Below, one piece after another: positions 1 to 8,714 of a stretch of 64,000 bases of DNA (positions are counted from its first letter, which is position 1; each line of letters starts with the position of its first letter). Made by a program: the position numbers and the translations under genes. Source of the DNA: Pseudarthrobacter sp. PS3-L1. GTDB lineage: Bacteria > Actinomycetota > Actinomycetes > Actinomycetales > Micrococcaceae. Where the stretch lies: positions 1-64,000 of the forward strand of contig NZ_JASISU010000003.1 of assembly GCF_030063285.1 (NCBI RefSeq). Direction: 5' to 3'. The notes beneath the pieces are model-generated. The model ran no database searches. It was given only the letters and a program-made list of their open reading frames with translations, and was not told the origin of the DNA.

Positions 1-41
1 ACGACGGCGGCTGCAGTTCACGACGACGCTAGGCTTAAGCG

Positions 42-908
42 GTGGTACAGAAAGCGGAGCGGGTGGCGGGAGTCACGGGAGAGGCCCAGGCGATGGCCGG
101 GCCAGCGGGTCCGCTCCGCGCTACCCGTGGCAGGCCGGTTGGGAACGTTACCCGCGGTACCACCAACCCCAACCGCATGCGGCGCGTGGACCGTTGGCTC
201 ACCGGGCCGCAAGCATGGCGATTACGCAGGGCCGTCGATCCCCTTGTGGTGGACCTGGGGTACGGCGCCACCCCAGCAACCGCCGTCGAACTTTTTGAAC
301 GCCTGCAGTGCATCCGCCCCGACGTGCGGGTGTGTGGAATTGAGATAGAGCCGGAGCGGGTCCGCGCCGGGCACTTGCTGTCCAAGCCCGGGCTGAGTTT
401 CCACCGTGGCGGGTTCGAGTTGCCCATCGCGGGGAACCCGGTGCTGGTGCGGGCCTTTAATGTGCTGCGCCAGTACGAGGAAGCGGATGTTCCAGGGATT
501 TGGGCACTGGTCCAGGACCGCCTTGGGGTCAATGGGCTCTTTGTCGATGGCACGTGCGATGAGATTGGCCGACGGGCTACGTGGGTGGCGCTGGACGCTT
601 CGGGACCACTGAGTTTGAGCATGTCCATCCGCTTTGGTAGTTTCACGGCCCCGTCAGAGCTGGCGGAACGGCTACCCAAGGCGCTGATCCACCGGAACGT
701 TCCCGGCGAGCCGGTAAATGCCCTGCTGCAGGCCATGGACCGGCAGTGGTTGGAGGCGGCGCCTTTGGCATCTTTTGGCCAGCGGCAGCGGTGGCAGGCC
801 ATGTGCCAGGGTTTGCGCAATGCTGGCTGGCCGGTTCATGACGGGCAGGTGCGGTGGCGGCTGGGCGAACTGACTGTTGACTGGGCGGCAGTGGCGCCCC
901 TGCGCTGA
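42..908 (+). CDS. Class I SAM-dependent methyltransferase-like protein
   Basis: The protein has 288 residues from a GTG start. A Rossmann-type glycine motif (VVDLGYGATPATAVEL, about residues 68-84) and an acidic strand end further on (GIEIEPERV) fit the SAM-binding fold of class I methyltransferases. The substrate cannot be told. No membrane segment is visible. The first 17 residues may not be translated, because an in-frame ATG at 93 (MAGPAGPL) is an alternative start and neither start has a clear ribosome binding site. The gene stands alone and is followed by a repeat-rich gap. The fold is fairly certain; the function is open. Confidence 0.7.
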   Translation: MVQKAERVAGVTGEAQAMAGPAGPLRATRGRPVGNVTRGTTNPNRMRRVDRWLTGPQAWRLRRAVDPLVVDLGYGATPATAVELFERLQCIRPDVRVCGIEIEPERVRAGHLLSKPGLSFHRGGFELPIAGNPVLVRAFNVLRQYEEADVPGIWALVQDRLGVNGLFVDGTCDEIGRRATWVALDASGPLSLSMSIRFGSFTAPSELAERLPKALIHRNVPGEPVNALLQAMDRQWLEAAPLASFGQRQRWQAMCQGLRNAGWPVHDGQVRWRLGELTVDWAAVAPLR

Positions 909-977
909 GCGACCGCCGTCGTCCGGCTGTTTCTGGCGACAGGGCTTTGCGGGATGGGGTGGACTTCGCCGAGGGCC

Positions 978-1075
978 CTAGCTCGAATTCGCGGGAACGG
1001 GGCGAATTCGCTGGAACGCTCCCGCGACCAGGGAACGCTCCCGCGACGAAGAACCGCTGCAGCGAATTCGAGGCA
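978..1075. repeat. Inverted/tandem repeat element, REP-like
   Basis: The gap between the first two genes holds an 11-bp inverted pair, CTCGAATTCGC at 982-992 and GCGAATTCGAG at 1062-1072. Between the arms lie a third CGAATTCG (1003-1010) and two tandem copies of GGAACGCTCCCGCGAC (1013-1028 and 1032-1047, period 19 bp). The segment CGCGGGAACG (990-999) can also pair, with one mismatch, with CGCTCCCGCG (1017-1026). The layout suggests a folded extragenic repeat element or a long imperfect hairpin. Nothing else was recognised between 909 and 1151. Confidence 0.5.
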
Positions 1076-1151
1076 CACGGAATCCAGGGCTAGAGCTTGC
1101 GGGCGCCTGGCTTTTGCTACGGCGCGGCCAGTTATAAAGGAGGGCTGCAGG

Positions 1152-1490
1152 CTACCAGGGGCCGTAAGGGCCGTTGTTCCGGGATCCACCAGCGCCGGCA
1201 TCGCGGACGGCGGGGCGCACATCGGCAAGATAGACGGAAGCTGCCACAACCGCAGCCAGGCCAAACAGGCCAAGGGTTCCAAAGAGCCCACCGCCACTGC
1301 CCACTACGGAGATCAGGCCAATCGCCGTGGCGCCACCGGTGAGGGCCATCCAGAACGTCTTGGTCCGCTTTCCCATCGCCTCGAAAGCTGCGGGTTTGCG
1401 GCGCAGGCAGTCGACAAAGGCCCATGCCTCGAGGGCAAAAGCTACCAGGGCCAGGATAAGGAAAATCCCGGATTCTATATACGCAATCAT
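1152..1490 (-). CDS. DUF2516 family membrane protein
   Basis: This is a small integral membrane protein of 112 residues with no known function. It matches the DUF2516 pattern of actinobacteria: an N-terminal hydrophobic helix (MIAYIESGIFLILALVAF), the segment AWAFVDCLRRKP, the conserved KRTKTFWMALTGGA, a second hydrophobic stretch, and the closing GPYGPW. Three transmembrane helices are likely. The ATG at 1490 is preferred over one five codons upstream because homologous proteins begin with a similar hydrophobic helix. The next gene, a transsulfuration enzyme, lies just upstream on the same strand, but no functional link is evident. Confidence 0.8.
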   Translation of the reverse strand: MIAYIESGIFLILALVAFALEAWAFVDCLRRKPAAFEAMGKRTKTFWMALTGGATAIGLISVVGSGGGLFGTLGLFGLAAVVAASVYLADVRPAVRDAGAGGSRNNGPYGPW

Positions 1491-1514
1491 CAGTCGTCCG
1501 TCCACAGGACCAGC

Positions 1515-2699
1515 CTACCGGGACAACGCAGTGAAAGCCTGCTCCAAATCTGCCCAGAGGTCCTCGACATTTTCGATCCCCACGCTGAGCCGCACCAGGT
1601 TGGCGGGCACGGACGTGGGTTCCGCAACGTGCCTGCGGCGCCTTTCGATCAGCGATTCCACCCCGCCCAAGGATGTTGCAGGCAACCACAGGTCCACCGC
1701 GGAGACCAGCGCATCGGCCGCGGCAGCACCGTCCAGCCCCGCAACCGGAGCGACCTGGATGCAGACAATGGCGCCAAACCCCTTCATCTGGGCCCGTGCC
1801 CTGGTGTGCCCGGGGTCGCTGGGCAGGCCGGGATACCTGATGGATTCCACCAGGGGATGATCCTGGAGCCTGCGGGCCAGCTCTGCCGCCGAGGCCTGGG
1901 ACCGTTCCACCCGAAGCGCCAGGGTCCGCAGCCCACGCAGCGCCAGCCACGCCTCAAACGGTCCAGCGATCCCCCCGTGAATGATCCGATGGTGCAACAG
2001 TGCAGCGCGAAGCTCCGGATTGGAGGTGACCAGTGCGCCAAGGACCACATCGGAGTGACCGGCCAGGTATTTGGTCACGGAATGAAGCACGACGTCGGAC
2101 CCAAGTGCCAGCGGCTGCTGCACCAGCGGCGTCGAAAAAGTGTTGTCCGTGACCACTGTCGCGCCGACGTCGTGCGCGGCAGCGGCCAGGACGGTAATGT
2201 CAGCGATCCCCAGCATGGGGTTGGTGGGGCTTTCCAGCCACAGCATGGCAGCTGGTGCGTCATCAGCTGGTGCCAGTGCGGCAAGGACAGCATTCGTGTC
2301 AGCAATATCAACTGTCCGCAACTGCAGGAATCCTTTTTCATGCAGCTCCGTGGCCATCACCAGCGAGCCGGCATAGCTGTGCGAGGGCATCACGAGCACG
2401 CCACCGGCCGGAACCAGTGACAGCGCCGAACTGACAGCTGCCAGGCCCGAGGCATACAGCAAACCAGGCAGCTCCGAACCCTCCAGCTGGCCCAGGGCCT
2501 CCTCAAAAGGATCCCAGGTGGGATTGGAGTAGCGGCCATACCCGCGATCGCCGTCGGCCAGCGGGCCCGTGCCGTAGAACGTCGAGGACAGCACAAGGGG
2601 AGGATTGACCGGCTGATCATGCTCGCGTGGTGGCCGGCCAGCGGCCACCACCAGGGAATCGGCCTTGAGTGACGCTGCCATCTGCTCGGAAAGACTCAT
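1515..2699 (-). CDS. Cystathionine gamma-synthase/lyase family PLP enzyme
   Basis: The protein has 394 residues, the usual length for the Cys/Met metabolism PLP-dependent family (fold type I). Visible motifs are the RYSNPT cofactor and substrate segment (about 56-61), the SGLAA loop that follows YA (84-88), TDNTF with the aspartate that pairs with the pyridine nitrogen (184-188), and SVTKYLAGHSDV with the Schiff-base lysine K210. It should catalyse a gamma-replacement or elimination in methionine/cysteine interconversion. Sequence alone does not separate cystathionine gamma-synthase from gamma-lyase or O-acylhomoserine sulfhydrylase. The ATG at 2699 (MSLSEQMAA) is chosen over one 14 codons upstream because the added residues look non-native. 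Confidence 0.85.
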   Translation of the reverse strand: MSLSEQMAASLKADSLVVAAGRPPREHDQPVNPPLVLSSTFYGTGPLADGDRGYGRYSNPTWDPFEEALGQLEGSELPGLLYASGLAAVSSALSLVPAGGVLVMPSHSYAGSLVMATELHEKGFLQLRTVDIADTNAVLAALAPADDAPAAMLWLESPTNPMLGIADITVLAAAAHDVGATVVTDNTFSTPLVQQPLALGSDVVLHSVTKYLAGHSDVVLGALVTSNPELRAALLHHRIIHGGIAGPFEAWLALRGLRTLALRVERSQASAAELARRLQDHPLVESIRYPGLPSDPGHTRARAQMKGFGAIVCIQVAPVAGLDGAAAADALVSAVDLWLPATSLGGVESLIERRRRHVAEPTSVPANLVRLSVGIENVEDLWADLEQAFTALSR

Positions 2700-2875
2700 G
2701 GGCACAGCGTACGACGCCGGGTGGCCGGGGGTGAAAGCCATGACGCGTGGCGCGTGGCACCCGGGTGCGCGCGTGTGCTCGGCGCATGTTCGCTGCGTCT
2801 GTCCACATCGGCGCGTCTGTCCACAGCGGATCGCGTCCAGCGGGCTGTGTCAGGGAATGTCGGTAGGCTGGTGCG

Positions 2876-3538
2876 GTGACTACGCAGAACCAGGGACTCT
2901 TCATTGCATTCGAGGGCGGCGACGGCGCCGGCAAATCGACGCAGGCCAGCCTGTTGGCCGCGGCCCTGGAATCCCGCGGACACACGGTTCTGCGCACCCG
3001 CGAACCCGGTGGCACACCCATTGGCGAGAAGTTGCGTTCCCTGGTGCTCGATCACGGCCACGGCCACATCGATGCCCGCACGGAGGCGTTGATCTTCGCC
3101 GCTTCCCGCGCTGCGCACGCCACGCAGGTTATCCGCCCGGCGCTGGAGGACGGCACGGTGGTCCTTTCAGACCGCTACATTGATTCCTCCGTGGCCTACC
3201 AGGGCGCCGGCCGCAACCTTGGCGCTGACGCAGTCCGAACCCTGAACAACTGGGCCACCGACGAGCTGCACCCCGACCTGACGGTCCTGCTGGACGTCGA
3301 ACCAGCCATTGGGCGCCAACGCCGTACCGCAGGCGAAGCTGTCGAAGACAGGATGGAATCCGAAGCCGACGAATTCCACTGCCGCATCAGGGAAGCCTTC
3401 CTGGCATTGGCGCAGTCCGCTCCCGAGACCTACCTTGTGCTGCCAGCGCACCAGGCAGTTGAGGAACTCTCTGCGCAGATCCTGGCGCGGGTCACCACCC
3501 TGCTGGATGCTGTACCTCCCCTTGAGCTTGCCCCGTGA
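2876..3538 (+). CDS. tmk: Thymidylate kinase
   Basis: The enzyme phosphorylates dTMP to dTDP with ATP in the cytoplasm. The protein has 220 residues. It shows the P-loop EGGDGAGKST (about 13-22), the DR-Y motif in SDRYIDSSVAYQGAGR that binds the nucleotide and magnesium, a TREPGGTPIGE segment and the TVLLDVEP strand. The start is GTG. Its stop overlaps the start of holB by four bases (GTGA), and the tmk-holB pairing is common in bacteria and supports both calls. No promoter was identified in the 176-base gap upstream, which separates it from the divergent PLP enzyme. Confidence 0.96.
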   Translation: MTTQNQGLFIAFEGGDGAGKSTQASLLAAALESRGHTVLRTREPGGTPIGEKLRSLVLDHGHGHIDARTEALIFAASRAAHATQVIRPALEDGTVVLSDRYIDSSVAYQGAGRNLGADAVRTLNNWATDELHPDLTVLLDVEPAIGRQRRTAGEAVEDRMESEADEFHCRIREAFLALAQSAPETYLVLPAHQAVEELSAQILARVTTLLDAVPPLELAP

Positions 3539-4698
3539 GCGTCTGGGATGACCTGCAGGGCCAGGAATCCGTGGTGGAGCAGCTACGGCAGGCCGCCCAG
3601 GGCGCGGCCCTTACCCACGCCTGGCTGTTTACGGGGCCGCCCGGATCCGGACGTTCCAACGCGGCGCGGGCCTTCGCTGCGGCGTTGAACTGCGACCAGG
3701 ACAACGTCCAGGACCGCGGCTGCGGACACTGCGCCGCGTGCCGGACCATTCTTGGCGGAACGCACTCCGACGTCACGTTTGTACGTACGGACAAGGTCAC
3801 CATCACCATCGACGAAGCCCGCCAGCTGGTCTCCAAAGCCGGAAACCGGCCGTCGTCTGGAAGGTGGCGGATCATTGTAGTGGAGGATGCGGACCGGATG
3901 GCAGAACGCACCACCAACGTGCTGCTCAAAGCCATTGAGGAGCCCACCCCGCGGACCATCTGGATGCTGTGCGCACCATCGCCCGCTGACGTGCTGATTA
4001 CCATCCGGTCCCGTTGCCGCCCTGTTGCGCTGCGGCTGCCACCGGCGGCTGATGTTGCGGCGCTCCTGGTGAAGCGCGACGGCGTCGATCCCCTCCTGGC
4101 CGAACGCGCAGCGCGCGCTGCACAGAGTCACGTCGGCATTGCGCGGCGACTGGCCAGCGACCCTGGTGCCCGTGAGCGCCGCATGGAAACGGTCCGGATC
4201 CCGGTGCAGCTCCGCGGCATTACCGATGCCGTGATGATGGCGGACAAACTGGTGAAGATTGCGACAGCCGAAGCCACCAGTTCCAACGAGGAACGCGACG
4301 CCGCCGAGAAAATCTCGCTGCTGGCGAGCCTGGGAGCACCGGAGAGCGGAACGCTGCCGCCCACCATGCGCAGCCAGGTCAAGGCACTCGAGGACGACCA
4401 GAAGCGACGGGCCAAGCGCTCCATCACCGATTCACTGGACAGGACCCTGACCGACCTCCAGTCCTTCTACCGTGACGTCCTCATTGTCCAGATGGGGAAC
4501 GCCGTCGAGCTGGTCAATGTGGAACTCCACCAGGACATTGAGGCCTTCGCGGGCAAATCAACGCCCGAAGAAACACTGGCCCGCATGGACGCCATCAGCA
4601 AGGCCCGCCAACGCATCACCACCACCAACGTTGCACCACTACTAACCATGGAAGCCATGGCCGCAAGCCTGATCCAGAAAGCCAAGGAGAACCAATGA
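3535..4698 (+). CDS. holB: DNA polymerase III subunit delta'
   Basis: This is the delta-prime subunit of the clamp loader, which helps load the sliding clamp during replication. The 387-residue protein begins with SVWDDLQGQESVVEQLRQAA. It carries a P-loop-like GPPGSGRSN in which the lysine is arginine, as fits a subunit not expected to hydrolyse ATP, and a four-cysteine zinc module (one Cys, then CGHCAAC) near residues 53-67. Further AAA+ features are VVEDADRM and LLKAIEEPTPRTIWML. It overlaps tmk by four bases and the following lipoprotein gene by four bases (ATGA), so the three are probably co-translated. Confidence 0.93.
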   Translation: MSVWDDLQGQESVVEQLRQAAQGAALTHAWLFTGPPGSGRSNAARAFAAALNCDQDNVQDRGCGHCAACRTILGGTHSDVTFVRTDKVTITIDEARQLVSKAGNRPSSGRWRIIVVEDADRMAERTTNVLLKAIEEPTPRTIWMLCAPSPADVLITIRSRCRPVALRLPPAADVAALLVKRDGVDPLLAERAARAAQSHVGIARRLASDPGARERRMETVRIPVQLRGITDAVMMADKLVKIATAEATSSNEERDAAEKISLLASLGAPESGTLPPTMRSQVKALEDDQKRRAKRSITDSLDRTLTDLQSFYRDVLIVQMGNAVELVNVELHQDIEAFAGKSTPEETLARMDAISKARQRITTTNVAPLLTMEAMAASLIQKAKENQ

Positions 4699-6260
4699 CA
4701 GCTGCCCCGATCAGGTCCCCCAGATACCGGAGCGCCTTCATTGCCGCACGGGCTGCCGCCGCCGTGGTGCTGGCAGTATCGCTTGCTGCGTGTACGGGAT
4801 CCGACTCAGGCAGCACCTCGGCGGACCGCGCCACCAGCCAGGCCGATCCCTCGATCGCTGCCTCGGCTCCGGAAGGTCTGGATCCGTTCTACACGCAGAG
4901 CGTTTCCTGGACCCCCTGCGAGGACGGGCTGCAGTGCGCGCAAGTAAAGGTCCCGGTGGACTATGCCGATCCCGCAGGGGAGACCATCACCCTCGCAGCC
5001 GTCCGCACGCAGAGCAGCGGCACCAAGAAGGGCAGTATCCTGGTCAATCCCGGCGGACCAGGCGGCTCCGGCTACGACTACGTCCTGGGGGCCCAGCAAA
5101 CCATCTCCAAGGATCTTCGGGAATCCTACGACCTGGTGGGCTTTGACCCGCGCGGCGTGAAGCGCTCAGCCCCCGTGACGTGCCTGGATGACGCAGCCCG
5201 GGATGCAGCACGGGCAGCAAACTACGACCTGGAAACCGACGCAGGCCTGGCCTCCGCGATTGCAGACAACAAAGTCTTTGCCGAGGCCTGCGCAGCAAAC
5301 ACTGGCACAATCCTGGGCCATGTGGATACCGTCAGCGCAGCGCGAGACATGGATGTGCTCCGCGCGGTCCTCAATGACGCAAAGCTGAACTATCTGGGGT
5401 TCTCTTACGGGACGTTCCTCGGCTCCACCTACGCGTCACTCTTCCCGGACACCGTTGGCCGCATGGTCCTCGATGGCGCGCTGGACCCCTCCCTGAGCAA
5501 CGAGGAACTCACCCGAGGACAGGCCCGAGGGTTCGAGAAGGCCATTGCTGCATACGTAGCCAGCTGCCTGGCGGAATCCGGCTGCCCGCTTTCCGGCACC
5601 GTTGAGGACGGCGTATCGCAAATCCAGGATCTGATCACTGCCGTGAGCGCGAACCCGCAGACCATACCCGATGGACGGACTGTGACAGGGAACCTGCTGG
5701 TCAGCGGCCTGATCACACCGCTCTATGCCGACGAGAGCTGGCCTGCACTCACGCAGGCGCTGGGCGCGGCGTTCTCCGGGGACCTGAGCCTGATGATGCG
5801 CCTGGCAGACCTTGGCGCTGACCGGGCCGAGGATGGCACGTACACCTCCAACTCGGCGTTTGCGTTCAACGCCGTCAACTGCCTGGACTACCCCATGGTG
5901 ACCGATGTGGCCGCCATGCGCGCTGATGCCAGGCTGCTGGAGCAGGACTCTCCCACTCTGGGCAAGTTCCTGGCCTACGGTGGAACGTCCTGCCAGGACT
6001 GGGCATACCCAAGCATCCGTACCCCTGCCGCGGTGCAGTACACGGGAGATGCACCCATCGTGGTCATCGGCACCACTGGGGATCCGGCTACCCCCGTTGA
6101 GTGGGCTGGCGCGCTGCGCGAACAGCTGGGCAATGCGTCCCTGCTGACCTGGCGCGGTGAAGGCCATACGGCCTACGGCCGGTCCAACAGCTGCATCAGC
6201 GACGCGGTGAACCAGTACTTCCTCGACGGCACGCAGCCAACCGACAAAACGGTCTGCTGA
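4695..6260 (+). CDS. Secreted lipoprotein alpha/beta hydrolase, TAP-like
   Basis: This 521-residue alpha/beta hydrolase resembles the actinobacterial tripeptidyl aminopeptidase/proteinase family (SlpD, Tap, CaeA). An N-terminal hydrophobic helix ends in the lipobox LAAC with C33, so the mature protein is probably lipid-anchored outside the cell. The oxyanion segment NPGGPGGSG (118-126) and the nucleophile elbow GFSYG with S237 are clear. The candidate acid is Asp in TTGDPATP and the base is His in GEGHTAYG near the C-terminus, where the TAP-like C-terminal domain lies. The substrate may be peptides or esters. It overlaps holB by four bases, a link likely to be of expression rather than function. 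Confidence 0.85.
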   Translation: MTAAPIRSPRYRSAFIAARAAAAVVLAVSLAACTGSDSGSTSADRATSQADPSIAASAPEGLDPFYTQSVSWTPCEDGLQCAQVKVPVDYADPAGETITLAAVRTQSSGTKKGSILVNPGGPGGSGYDYVLGAQQTISKDLRESYDLVGFDPRGVKRSAPVTCLDDAARDAARAANYDLETDAGLASAIADNKVFAEACAANTGTILGHVDTVSAARDMDVLRAVLNDAKLNYLGFSYGTFLGSTYASLFPDTVGRMVLDGALDPSLSNEELTRGQARGFEKAIAAYVASCLAESGCPLSGTVEDGVSQIQDLITAVSANPQTIPDGRTVTGNLLVSGLITPLYADESWPALTQALGAAFSGDLSLMMRLADLGADRAEDGTYTSNSAFAFNAVNCLDYPMVTDVAAMRADARLLEQDSPTLGKFLAYGGTSCQDWAYPSIRTPAAVQYTGDAPIVVIGTTGDPATPVEWAGALREQLGNASLLTWRGEGHTAYGRSNSCISDAVNQYFLDGTQPTDKTVC

Positions 6261-6287
6261 GGAAGACTGCCCGTCAGGAAACGTGGA

Positions 6288-7016
6288 TTAGCGTCTGCCG
6301 GCCAGCAGGTAACCCGGCACGTCCCTGATGGAGTCCACCACTGCCCGAGCACCCGCGGAGCGAAGCTCCGCATCGCCGTGCGCCCCGGTGAGGACACCTA
6401 GGACCGTGCCTGCGCCTGCGCGGATCCCGGACTTCATGTCAGCAACCGAACCGCCCACCACTGCCACGCTCCGGACATCGTCAATGTCGAGGGCCAACAC
6501 GGCCGTGAGGATCATGTCAGGGTAGGGCCTGCCGCGGCCGGCATCCGAGGGGCACAGGCTGAGGTCCGCCAGCCCCATCCAGCCAAGTGATTCGAGGAGC
6601 ACATTCTGCGTATGACGGCCGAACCCCGTGGCGAGGCAAATCTGGATGTTGGCTGAACGCAACGCGCAGAGCGCATCCTCAGCGCCCGGGACGGGGAGAA
6701 TACCGCCGTCGGAAATCAGTTCATCGCAGTGCAGCTCAAAGGCACGATTGGCACGGTGCGCTTGATCATCATCTGCGAAGAAGGACCGTAGGATATCGAT
6801 CCGTGGCGTCCCTGACACGGCACTGGCGTGCGCCAGCATGCTCCCCAGTTGGGCTGAGCCGGCGCTGATGCCTTCACCCTGGAGCGTGCGAGAAAGGGCG
6901 TTTTCCACGAGCCCGTCATTCACCACGGTGGTCCCCACCATCGCCACCACAGCAAGCTGGGTGGCACCACCGGGCCGCACCGCCGCATCATCTGTCCCCT
7001 GCGTATGTGCAGTCAT
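6288..7016 (-). CDS. Phosphonatase-like HAD protein lacking catalytic Asp
   Basis: The 242-residue protein follows the HAD fold of the phosphonoacetaldehyde hydrolase-like group. Two hallmark residues are changed. The nucleophile position, normally Asp in D-M-A-G-T-T-V, is Ala25 (AVVAMVGTTV), and the motif IV GD is GG in VVGGSVADMKSGIRAGAG. The GRGRPYPDMI segment and the GVLTGAHG tail of the family are kept. A normal HAD phosphotransfer reaction therefore looks impossible, and the protein may be a pseudoenzyme with a binding or regulatory role. The start at 7016 is chosen because GAGGGGG lies about six bases upstream; the ATG at 7022 would abut that site. It converges with the hydrolase gene at a 27-base gap. 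Confidence 0.75.
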   Translation of the reverse strand: MTAHTQGTDDAAVRPGGATQLAVVAMVGTTVVNDGLVENALSRTLQGEGISAGSAQLGSMLAHASAVSGTPRIDILRSFFADDDQAHRANRAFELHCDELISDGGILPVPGAEDALCALRSANIQICLATGFGRHTQNVLLESLGWMGLADLSLCPSDAGRGRPYPDMILTAVLALDIDDVRSVAVVGGSVADMKSGIRAGAGTVLGVLTGAHGDAELRSAGARAVVDSIRDVPGYLLAGRR

Positions 7017-7256
7017 AGTCATCCCCCTCAGCTGCGGTGGAGCGACCTCGGCATCCACGCTGTGCCTAGCATCACCGACGGGAGCAATCACCTGCTGAAC
7101 CCCGTGCTTCGGGGCGGTGAACAATCCACCAACGTCGACTCCACCGTGTTTGTCCGCGTGCGCCAGGAGGCACAGCCATTTTGACCCGGACGGCGGCATT
7201 CCACTAGAGTTATCTCTTGCATGAAGCGGCCGGGACACCGGTCATTTTCATGCGGT

Positions 7257-7329
7257 GCTTCCTTAGCTCAGTCGGTAGAGCGTTTCACTCGTAATGAAAA
7301 GGTCATCAGTTCGATTCTGATAGGAAGCT
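7257..7329 (+). tRNA. tRNA-Thr (anticodon CGU)
   Basis: A complete cloverleaf is present: acceptor GCTTCCT/AGGAAGC, D arm GCTC...GAGC, anticodon stem TTTCA/TGAAA with loop CTCGTAA giving anticodon CGU (reads ACG), variable AGGTC, T stem ATCAG/CTGAT with TTCGATT, and discriminator T. No CCA is encoded. A hairpin terminator follows within about 10 bases. Confidence 0.95.
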
Positions 7330-7339
7330 CGCATAAGGT

Positions 7340-7375
7340 CCCCTGGAAGCTGTTGACTTCCGGGGGTTCTTTCAT
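7340..7375 (+). terminator. Intrinsic terminator after tRNA-Thr
   Basis: A 10-bp stem (CCCCTGGAAG with CTTCCGGGGG, one T-G pair, loop CTGTTGA) is followed by a T-rich tail, TTCTTTCATT. Confidence 0.85.
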
Positions 7376-7397
7376 TGTCCGGCCGTAGGATTGCCGA

Positions 7398-8261
7398 ATG
7401 GATCCCGATTCCTTTGCCGCAGTCGCCGCACAGGTCTATTCCGCCCCACTGGGCGAATTTGTGGCCGCGCGCACGGCAGCTGCCCGTGCAGCTTCCGGAC
7501 CGGAGGCCAAGGAACTTGCTGTGGCAATCCGCGCACTGCCCAAGCCGTCCGTTGCTGCTTGGACACTGAACATGCTGGTCCGGCAACGGCCAGCCATCAT
7601 CACCGAACTTCAGGACCTGGGTACGGAGCTCCGTGCAGCTCAGGCCCAGGTCAATGCAGCCCGCCTGCGCGATCTGGCGAAAGAACGACGTCGGCTGGTC
7701 CGCACCGGGCTGACCCAGGCACGCGAGGTGGCAGGCTCATTCGGGAAAGTTCTGAGCGCCGCCACTGCGGTTGAGATCGAAGCGACGCTCAAAGCGCTCA
7801 CGATTGACCGTGCGGCCTCAGCTGCGGTGACCAGTGGGCTTCTCGTTCGCACCCTCACTGCCGATGGCATCGACGCTGTTGACGTGGGCGGAGCCGTTGC
7901 CGTTGTGGGGACCCCTGGACTCGAGCGGACCAGCACTCTCCGTCCTGTGCAGCAGAAGCGCAGTACGGCACCTGACACGCATGCGGCTGCCGCCCGGAAC
8001 GCCAGGATGCAGGCCGCGAAGGCGCAGGCAAAGGAAGCTGAAGCAGCAGATCTGGAACGCAGCATGGCTGAGCTGTCCGCGCAGATTACTGCAGCGCGTA
8101 CGGAGCTCTCTGCGCTCAACCATCAGCTGAAATCTGTGCAAAAACAGGCAGCGGCGGCAGCAGCGGAGGCAAAGATCCTTGCCCGGGCAGCCAGGAAAAG
8201 CCAACGGACTGCGGACGCGGCCAGGGAGCGCCTGCTTCGCCAAGGCAACACGATGGCGTGA
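7398..8261 (+). CDS. Hypothetical alanine-rich coiled-coil protein
   Basis: The family was not recognised by name. The protein has 287 residues and is rich in Ala, Arg and Gln. The first 60 residues contain SFAAVAAQVYSAPLGEFVAAR and LPKPSVAAWTLNML, which look like a conserved N-terminal module. The C-terminal third (about 195-285) is a continuous heptad-like stretch (RMQAAKAQAKEAEAADLE, ELSALNHQLKSVQKQ) expected to form a coiled coil. No signal peptide or membrane helix is seen, so it is probably cytoplasmic. It overlaps the next small gene by four bases. It follows the tRNA terminator directly, leaving only about 20 bases for a promoter beyond the tail. Confidence 0.65.
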   Translation: MDPDSFAAVAAQVYSAPLGEFVAARTAAARAASGPEAKELAVAIRALPKPSVAAWTLNMLVRQRPAIITELQDLGTELRAAQAQVNAARLRDLAKERRRLVRTGLTQAREVAGSFGKVLSAATAVEIEATLKALTIDRAASAAVTSGLLVRTLTADGIDAVDVGGAVAVVGTPGLERTSTLRPVQQKRSTAPDTHAAAARNARMQAAKAQAKEAEAADLERSMAELSAQITAARTELSALNHQLKSVQKQAAAAAAEAKILARAARKSQRTADAARERLLRQGNTMA

Positions 8262-8533
8262 GTACCGGAATTGTCAGGGCTCCGCTGCACACTGAAGTCA
8301 TGGAAAACCTGGCAAGCGTCAACGCTGGTGTTTCAGCTCCTGAGGAGACAGCTGCACCCGGTGCACGTGAGTTCCACGTGACCTTCTTCGATCCCGGCTG
8401 CGGCCGGATCCAACATGAAATATTTGCAACCCTCGCCACAGCTGAACGCTTCGCAGACAGCCAGTGCAGCAGCGAGGATGCCTGGTCGACTGTCGACGTC
8501 GTCGACGGCCCGGCCGCACTCAACGCAGCCTAG
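8258..8533 (+). CDS. Hypothetical small protein
   Basis: This 91-residue protein is of unknown family. A GTG start overlaps the stop of the upstream gene (GTGA), which suggests translational coupling; an ATG at 8300 (MENLASVNAG) is an alternative. The central segment REFHVTFFDPGCGRIQHEIFATLATAERFA reads like a short alpha/beta domain, and the rest is polar and probably flexible. No signal peptide or membrane helix is visible. The coupling suggests that it acts with the coiled-coil protein before it, but this is inference only. Confidence 0.5.
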   Translation: MSTGIVRAPLHTEVMENLASVNAGVSAPEETAAPGAREFHVTFFDPGCGRIQHEIFATLATAERFADSQCSSEDAWSTVDVVDGPAALNAA

Positions 8534-8714
8534 GGGTCAATGGCGCCCCGCCCCGGCAGGTGCGGCCTGACCGAGCCTGATGATGCGGTCAACCACTGGG
8601 TATAGTGAGGCCACAGTGTGTGTTGGGACTGGAGTTGTTTGGTGGCTTCTCCACGGCAAAGGACATCTGATCCTGCCCCCACCGCAGACATCCTCACACA
8701 AGGTGGAACCTCAG

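Noticed and set aside
954..2420. Long plus-strand open frame of 488 codons
   Set aside because: It lies opposite the PLP enzyme and DUF2516 genes, which have clear family motifs; it has no domain signature and is a typical high-GC antisense frame.
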